This document shows, piece by piece, positions 58,744 to 64,000 of a stretch of DNA of 64,000 nucleotides (position 1 is the first letter of the stretch; each line of letters opens with the position of its first letter). The notes below the pieces were generated by a model that did no database searches, was not told where the DNA came from, and saw only the letters and a program-made list of their open reading frames with translations. This stretch comes from Streptoalloteichus hindustanus (lineage in GTDB: Bacteria; Actinomycetota; Actinomycetes; Mycobacteriales; Pseudonocardiaceae): NCBI RefSeq assembly GCF_900129375.1, contig NZ_FQVN01000004.1, positions 124,001-188,000 of the forward strand, read 5' to 3'. The translations under genes were made by a program, and so were the position numbers.

Positions 58744-60750
58744 TCAGGTGAGGTTGTTGACGTCGAGGGCGGCGCGGACGGCGGTCTCCAGGGAGCCCTC
58801 GATCCAGGCGTGCTTCAGGGAGATGTGGTCGCCGGCGAAGAAGACCGGCCCCTCGGGCGTGGGGATCGAGGACTGCAGCTCGGTGAGCTGCCGCGGGGTG
58901 AACACGGCGGCCTCGCCGCCGGCGTAGCGGTTGCGCAGCCAGCTCTGGGTCGGGGCGTGGCCGGTGAAGAACGCCTCGACCCGCCTGCCGTAGACCGCCT
59001 GGAGGCCGCGCATCGCCGAGGCGCTGCGGTCGGCGTCGTCGAGGGAGTCCCAGCGGTTGGCGTCGTCGGCCCAGCTGTAGCTGGCCAGCACCACGCCGCC
59101 GCGGCTGCCCTGGACCGGGTGCGAGGGGAAGTACAGGAACCGGTTGGGGCCGTCGGTCACCGAACCGCCGCCGACGGTCCCGGTCGCCTCGGCCTTCTCC
59201 TGCGAGCGGTAGTGCTCGTACAGACCGGGTTTGATCGCGTTGAGCTCGCGGTGCCAGTCCTGCTCGGTGAACTCCCACCAGCGGCGGTTGAACTCCAGCA
59301 GCACCTTGGTCGCCGAGTCGTAGTGCAGCTCGGCCACGGCCCGGCGTTTGCCGTAGGAGAACCCGGGGGTGACCTCGACGTGGCGGAGCACCGGGAACGG
59401 GACGGTGATGATCGCGACGTCGCCGGTGAACACCTCGCGCTCCCCGGGTTTGCCGGAGCTGGCGTCGTCTCCGCCGGTCTCGCTGACGGTCTCGATCCAC
59501 ACCTTCGGCCCGTTCGCGCCGACGTGGGCGCAGCCGGAGCAGTCCCGTCGCGGGTCCCAGTACTCCAGCCGCGTCATCCTGCGGTTCATGCGAACCTCGT
59601 TCTTCACCAGGGGAAGCAGCGCGTAGGGCAGGTTCGCGGTTCCGCCCTCGATCTCCCAGTAGGTCGCCGACGCGCTCACCAGGCTGCGCGTCAGGAAGCT
59701 GTGGATGAACGACAGGGGCAGGCGGGAGGTGAGGTTCTCCAGCGTCCCGATGAGGTCCACGACACCGGTGGACAGCTTGGCCTGCTCGGTGAGGAAGCGC
59801 TCCATCGAGTAGCCGTCGAAGTCGTAGAGCACGCGGGCCCAGCCCTCGATCCACTCCGGCACGGGCTTGTTGACCCGCTCGCCGTTCGCGCTCCGCACCG
59901 AGAAGTAGTCGCGGACGGGGTCCAGCGCCGTGTCGAGCAGCCGGCCCGCGGTCAGGGCGAGGTCGTTGCCGGAGAGCCCGAAGCCGGAGTTGATGTCCGA
60001 CGGGCGCGTGGCGTAGTCGGCGCGGCGCACCTTGCTGCCGTTGGTGTGGATCCAGGTGCGGGACGCCGCGGTCGGGGGGCGGAAGTCGGTGTGCTGGGGG
60101 CCGCGACGCCATTCGGCGCCGGTGAAGGACCGGTAGACCACCGGCGGCACCGGGGCCTTCTCGTTGCCGGTGCCCGGCTTGATGTCGACGTTGTAGAACA
60201 GGCGGCGCTTGAGCCCGAGCTTGTCGACCAGTGCCAGCGCCAGCGGGTGGAAGTCCGGCAGCCGCATGGCCCCCGCCTCGGCGTACTGCTGGTGGTCGGC
60301 GAAGAACGGCGGCCGGCCGGTCCACTCCGGACCCTTCCGGAAGGTCTTGATCCGGCCGCCGATCCGGTTGGCGTTCGCCTCGATGATGGTGACGTGGTGC
60401 CCGGCCTGCTTGAGCAGCATCCCGGTGACCAGGCCGGAGATCCCGGCGCCCACGACGAGCACCTTCTTCGGCCGGGTGGTCTTGGTCAGCCCCTCGTCGA
60501 TGAGCACCTTCAGGTACTCCAGCTTGAGGTCCTCGCCCCGGGGCCCGACCAGTAACAGCTCGCGGGCCAGCCGCAGGCATTCCTCCCATCGCTGGGGGTC
60601 CCTGGCCGGCGCCGGCGATGCCGCCCAGCCCTGCCCCGGTCGGACCCCGACCCCCGCCACCGCCGCCGCGGTCACCCCCGCCGTCGCGGTGAGGAAGGAC
60701 CGCCGCCCCATGCCATCCGTCAACGAGTGATTCGTGTCATCGGTACCCAC
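58744..60750 (-). CDS. L-glutamate-oxidase-like flavin amine oxidase, Tat-exported
   Basis: A 668-residue protein from the GTG at 60750; ATG 60711 and TTG 60765 are alternatives. The Tat signal is [20 protein letters not shown]. The FAD domain starts [22 protein letters not shown] and continues [14 protein letters not shown]. Similarity to Streptomyces L-glutamate oxidase runs the whole length: [35 protein letters not shown] (with the substrate Arg and the Glu-selective His), [17 protein letters not shown] and [15 protein letters not shown]. The reaction would be glutamate to 2-oxoglutarate, ammonia and peroxide. The long loop that in the known enzyme precedes GGGSTTD and is cut during maturation is nearly absent here. 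Valine dehydrogenase is next upstream. Confidence 0.82.
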   Translation of the reverse strand: MGTDDTNHSLTDGMGRRSFLTATAGVTAAAVAGVGVRPGQGWAASPAPARDPQRWEECLRLARELLLVGPRGEDLKLEYLKVLIDEGLTKTTRPKKVLVVGAGISGLVTGMLLKQAGHHVTIIEANANRIGGRIKTFRKGPEWTGRPPFFADHQQYAEAGAMRLPDFHPLALALVDKLGLKRRLFYNVDIKPGTGNEKAPVPPVVYRSFTGAEWRRGPQHTDFRPPTAASRTWIHTNGSKVRRADYATRPSDINSGFGLSGNDLALTAGRLLDTALDPVRDYFSVRSANGERVNKPVPEWIEGWARVLYDFDGYSMERFLTEQAKLSTGVVDLIGTLENLTSRLPLSFIHSFLTRSLVSASATYWEIEGGTANLPYALLPLVKNEVRMNRRMTRLEYWDPRRDCSGCAHVGANGPKVWIETVSETGGDDASSGKPGEREVFTGDVAIITVPFPVLRHVEVTPGFSYGKRRAVAELHYDSATKVLLEFNRRWWEFTEQDWHRELNAIKPGLYEHYRSQEKAEATGTVGGGSVTDGPNRFLYFPSHPVQGSRGGVVLASYSWADDANRWDSLDDADRSASAMRGLQAVYGRRVEAFFTGHAPTQSWLRNRYAGGEAAVFTPRQLTELQSSIPTPEGPVFFAGDHISLKHAWIEGSLETAVRAALDVNNLT

Positions 60751-60806
60751 GCCCGCCAAGATCAACCAGGGACGATCACCCCACCAAGTGAGTCAGGAAG
60801 AGTTAC

Positions 60807-60832
60807 ACACGATCGTGTCGAGTAATCACTCG
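60807..60832. promoter_or_regulatory. adjacent palindromes upstream of the oxidase gene
   Basis: ACACGATCGTGT (60807-60818) is a perfect 12-base palindrome, directly followed by CGAGTAATCACTCG (60819-60832), five-base arms around AATC. They sit about 60 bases upstream of the oxidase start and could be regulator sites. Confidence 0.45.
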
Positions 60833-60989
60833 AAGGATTTTCGGAAATTGGGGCGCGACATTCGCCGAAAACGGTGTTCGGTATCGGCGTCGACGCCATC
60901 CTGCCGCCTCGGCGACCGCGCCGCCGAGACCGCCGGAGTCCGACTCGGGTGGGCGACCCGGGATGTCCACTGTGGACACCGTGGTCGGG

Positions 60990-62099
60990 CTACCCCGCCC
61001 GCGAGGCCCGCTCCTCCGCGCGCGCGTTCGCCGCGCCGGCGATGCGTTGTTCGGCGATCCGGTCGGCGGCCGCGCCAGGAAGAACGCCCTCCGCGTTGGC
61101 GCGCTCCAGCACCGCCAGCGTGGTGTCGAAGATCCGCTCCACCTTGGCGGCGCACTGTTGCGGCGAGTCTCCGGTCAGCACCCTGGTGGCCGCGATCGCG
61201 CCGCCGGCGTTCACGACGTAGTCGGGGACGTAGAGAACTCCGCGCTCCGCGAGCTGTTGCTCCACGTCAGGACGGGCCAACTGGTTGTTGGCGGCGCCGC
61301 ACACCACCTCGGCGGTGACCACGGGCGCGACGGCGTCGTCCAGCGCGCCGCCCAGCGCGCAGGGGGCGTAGACGTCCAGCCCCTCGACCCTGATCAGCGC
61401 CTCGGTGTCCGCCACGACGGTGACCTCGGGGAACGTGTCCACGACGCGGCGCACCGCCTCCGCTCGCACGTCGGTGACCACCACCCTCGCCCCGTCGTGG
61501 ACGAGGTGCTCCACGAGCAGGTGACCGACCTTCCCCACTCCGGCGACCCCGATCGTACGACCTCGGAGCGACGAGGTCCCCCAGCGGTGGTGGGCCGCCG
61601 CCCGCATCCCCTGGAACACGCCGAGGGCGGTCGCGCCCGACGGGTCGCCCGTGCCGCCGGCGGTCCGGGAGCAGGTCGTCCACCGGCACACGCGGGCCAC
61701 CACGTCCATGTCCGCCTCGTCCGTGCCCACGTCGCAGCCCGTCAGGTACCGGCCGCCGAGGGAGGCCACGAACCGGCCGAACGCCAGCAGCAGCGCCTCG
61801 GACTTGGCCCGGGCCGGGTCTCCGACGATGACGGCCTTGCCGCCGCCGAGGTCGAGCCCGGCCATCGCGTTCTTGTACGACATGCCGCGCGACAGGCTGA
61901 GCGCGTCCGCGACGGCCTCCTCGTCGCTGGCGTACGCGTGGAAGCGGGCGCCGCCCAGTGCTGGCCCCAGGGCGGTGGAGTGGATGGCGATGACGGCTTT
62001 CAAACCCGTGGACGGGTCGTGGCACAGCACGACCTGCTCGTGCTCGAAGGAATCCGAGCCGAGGACGGCGTGCGGCGTGGCGCGGTCGAACGAACTCAT
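60990..62099 (-). CDS. vdh: valine dehydrogenase (Glu/Leu/Phe/Val dehydrogenase family)
   Basis: A 369-residue enzyme with ATG start. The substrate-binding opening is [33 protein letters not shown]. Lys76 (MSYKNAMAG) and catalytic Lys88 ([12 protein letters not shown]) are in their usual places. The NAD site is [18 protein letters not shown], and [15 protein letters not shown] with CGAANNQLA completes the signature. It deaminates valine and other branched amino acids to 2-keto acids, supplying precursors for branched fatty acids and polyketides. It is close over its length to Streptomyces valine dehydrogenase as I recall it, and shares its strand with the glutamate-oxidase-like gene. Confidence 0.9.
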   Translation of the reverse strand: MSSFDRATPHAVLGSDSFEHEQVVLCHDPSTGLKAVIAIHSTALGPALGGARFHAYASDEEAVADALSLSRGMSYKNAMAGLDLGGGKAVIVGDPARAKSEALLLAFGRFVASLGGRYLTGCDVGTDEADMDVVARVCRWTTCSRTAGGTGDPSGATALGVFQGMRAAAHHRWGTSSLRGRTIGVAGVGKVGHLLVEHLVHDGARVVVTDVRAEAVRRVVDTFPEVTVVADTEALIRVEGLDVYAPCALGGALDDAVAPVVTAEVVCGAANNQLARPDVEQQLAERGVLYVPDYVVNAGGAIAATRVLTGDSPQQCAAKVERIFDTTLAVLERANAEGVLPGAAADRIAEQRIAGAANARAEERASRAG

Positions 62100-62249
62100 G
62101 CTGGTTCTCCTTTGCGAGGATTGGTTTTCGATGTGACGAGTACCGGGAATGCCGGCCGCGTCGGGTAGTGGCGGTGGGCCGGTGGTCGCTTCGGTTCGCC
62201 CACCGGCGTTCGACGCCTCAGCGCGCCCTCTCCGTGTCTGGCCGCGTCC

Positions 62250-63881
62250 TCACCGTGACCGCGCGTACTCCCCGGGTGCGGGGGCGCCGGCGGGGTGGCG
62301 GGCGCTGCCCGTCGCGCGGCGGGGAACGCGCGGACCCGAGCGGGGCGCGAGCCACCGCGACCACGCCACCCACCAGGACTCGTGCCGGGGTGTGGCGCGG
62401 GCCGACCAGACCCGGGGGTCGGGGGGCAGCCCGTCCGCGCAGATCCGGTAGTCCGCCTGCGGACGCGGCGGGTTGACGATGCCGCCCACGTGCCCGGAGG
62501 GCACCAGGTGGAACGCCACGTCGCCGCCGAGCAACCGGGCGCTGCGGTACACCGTTTCCCAGGGGGCGATGTGGTCCCGGAGGCCGGCCACCACGAAGGC
62601 GTCCTGCGCGACGGCGGACAGGTCGACGGGTCTTCCCCCGACCCGGAGCCGGCCGCGGGCCAGCGCGTTGTCCGCCGCGATGCGCAGGGTCTGTTCGAAC
62701 AGGACGCGGGGCACGTCGATGCCGTCCTCGCTCCACGCCCAGATGTCGAAGGGCTTCGGCCGCTCGCCCAGCAGCCAGCCGGCGACGAGGGGCTGCCAGA
62801 CGGTGTCCCTGGACCGCAGCAGGTCGAACAGGACACCGATCCGCCCGCCGTCGACCAGGCCGTCGCCCCTGGACAGGGCACGGGTCAGGAACGCGATCTC
62901 CTCCGCCATCGGCTGGTCGCCGCCGTCGGGGGGTGTGTGGTCGAGGGCGGACATCAGCAGGGTCAGCGAGGCGACCCCCGGCTCGCCGCCCGCCGTGAGC
63001 CAGGCGGCGGTGATCGCGGCGAGCAACCCGCCGGCGCACACCCCGACCAGGTGGGCCCGTTCCGAGCCGGTGATCTCCCGGACGACGTCCAGCGCGCGCA
63101 GCGGAACCCGCGACAGGTACTCGTCCAGTCCCAGGTCGGTCTGGTCCGGCGTCGGGTCGCGCTGGCTGATGGCGAACACCGTGAAGCCCGCGCGGACCGC
63201 CCACTCGACGAGACTGCGGCCGGGGGCCAGGTCGTAGATGTAGAACTTGTTCACCCACGCCGGGACGAGCAGCAGGGGGACCTGGTGCACCTCGGCGGTC
63301 TGCGGCTCGTACTGGAGCACCTCCACCAGGTCGTCGCGGTGCACGACCCGGCCGGGAGTGGCCGCCAGGTTCTCGCCGAGGCGGTAGGAGCCGGGCGCGA
63401 TCTTGGCGGGGCGTCCCCGGCGGCGGGCCAGGTCGTCCAGGAGGTTGCCCGCTCCGCGGACCAGGCTCGTGCCGCGGGTGTCCAGGGCGCGGCGCAGCGC
63501 GGCGGGGTTGCCGGGGAGGACGTTCGTGGGGGCCAGGGCCTCGGTGAGGACCTGGGCGAGGAACTGGACCTGCTGGCGGCGTCGGGCCGGCAGGTAGGGC
63601 GCCTCGGCGCCGGCCAGGACCAGCCGGCGCCAGGTCAGGTAGACCTGGAGCACGAACCGGTAGCCGGGGACGGAACTCCAGGCGGGGTCGCCGAACCGTT
63701 GGTCATCGGGGTCCGGGCCCCAGTCGGCCGTCGGGGCCAGCTCGCGGATTCCGAGGAGGGACTGGCGCACCACCCTCGCGCACCAGCTTTCCGAGGCCCA
63801 GCTACCCGAGGCCCAGCTTTCCGGGACAGGGCCCGGAAGGCGGTCGTCGTGGAGGTGCGGTTCGCTGCCACGCGGACTCAC
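62250..63881 (-). CDS. phaC: polyhydroxyalkanoate synthase (class I/III-like)
   Basis: A 543-residue enzyme with GTG 63881 behind AAGGAGTGG. The N-terminal region DQRFGDPAWSSVPGYRFVLQVYL is typical of PhaC. The lipase-like box is GVCAGG with catalytic Cys282. PAWVNKFYIYDLAPGRSLVEWAV precedes it, catalytic Asp is in AGLRDHIAPWE and His in PSGHVGGIVNPP. It polymerises 3-hydroxyacyl-CoA into storage polyester. The first 35 residues contain a repeat-derived SWASGSWASESW, encoded by near-identical 15-base units (63786-63825). No phaA or phaB is in the window. Confidence 0.9.
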   Translation of the reverse strand: MSPRGSEPHLHDDRLPGPVPESWASGSWASESWCARVVRQSLLGIRELAPTADWGPDPDDQRFGDPAWSSVPGYRFVLQVYLTWRRLVLAGAEAPYLPARRRQQVQFLAQVLTEALAPTNVLPGNPAALRRALDTRGTSLVRGAGNLLDDLARRRGRPAKIAPGSYRLGENLAATPGRVVHRDDLVEVLQYEPQTAEVHQVPLLLVPAWVNKFYIYDLAPGRSLVEWAVRAGFTVFAISQRDPTPDQTDLGLDEYLSRVPLRALDVVREITGSERAHLVGVCAGGLLAAITAAWLTAGGEPGVASLTLLMSALDHTPPDGGDQPMAEEIAFLTRALSRGDGLVDGGRIGVLFDLLRSRDTVWQPLVAGWLLGERPKPFDIWAWSEDGIDVPRVLFEQTLRIAADNALARGRLRVGGRPVDLSAVAQDAFVVAGLRDHIAPWETVYRSARLLGGDVAFHLVPSGHVGGIVNPPRPQADYRICADGLPPDPRVWSARATPRHESWWVAWSRWLAPRSGPRVPRRATGSARHPAGAPAPGEYARSR

Positions 63882-64000
63882 CGGTCGCCACTCCTTGCCG
63901 GGCCGGCCACCCGGCCGGCCCTCGCCGTCGTGACCCCCGGATGCTCCGCCCCGGCGCGCACGGGACGCGCGGTCGCCGTGGCGGGACGGCGGACCGTGAA
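63882..64000. other. right window edge, no gene seen
   Basis: Upstream region of the PHA synthase gene. It contains the inverted repeat GGCCGGCCACCCGGCCGGCC (63900-63919), possibly a terminator of the next gene outside the window. Confidence 0.3.

Noticed and set aside
1-64000. tRNA, rRNA, IS elements, integrases, attachment sites, replication origin
   Set aside because: I scanned for cloverleaf-like arms, transposase motifs and long terminal inverted repeats and saw none. The inverted repeats found are gene-end hairpins.

Overview
The window looks like chromosomal DNA from a very GC-rich actinobacterium. Codons are strongly G/C-biased at the third position, GTG and TTG starts are common, and TetR, LuxR-LAL and ECF regulators are abundant. 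I infer a filamentous member of the Pseudonocardiales type or a relative, but nothing in the sequence fixes the genus. I saw no rRNA, tRNA, transposase, integrase or replication origin.

Layout. 1-7.5 kb: an ECF sigma factor (ECF42 type) with its YCII/DGPF partner, an M48-type membrane metalloprotease, a mycothiol-dependent isomerase-like protein and an S33 peptidase. 7.6-20.5 kb: two type I-E-like CRISPR arrays face each other across about 12 kb with no cas genes. Between them lie small unknown genes, a coiled-coil protein with two HTH-like regions, a HAD phosphatase and two very large co-transcribed proteins (916 and 1691 aa). The second ends in six CCCH zinc-ribbon-like modules. This pair is my main candidate for an undescribed system. 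20.6-31.6 kb: an MFS exporter with a regulatory-looking tail, a MerR/imine-reductase-like pair, an exported SRPBCC protein, and a TetR-controlled operon of an esterase and two ABC half-transporters. 31.9-46 kb: secreted hydrolases, a GlxA-type regulator, an ECF41 sigma factor with its carboxymuconolactone decarboxylase and two matching promoters, and a TetR-autoregulated flavin monooxygenase operon.

46-64 kb: a gene broken by one in-frame TGA, a TetR-linked ABC transporter with a cluster of CACGTG-centred operators, and two overlapping LuxR-LAL regulators whose P-loops lack the lysine. Next come a set of secreted proteins resembling plant defence proteins (GH128 glucanase, thaumatin, barwin/expansin-like fold) and a small beta-rich protein with a lectin-like motif. 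The end holds an L-glutamate-oxidase-like enzyme, a valine dehydrogenase and a PHA synthase.

Most neighbours are separated by strong inverted repeats that look like bidirectional terminators. A short palindrome, TCCACNNTGGAC, recurs throughout the window far more often than chance predicts.
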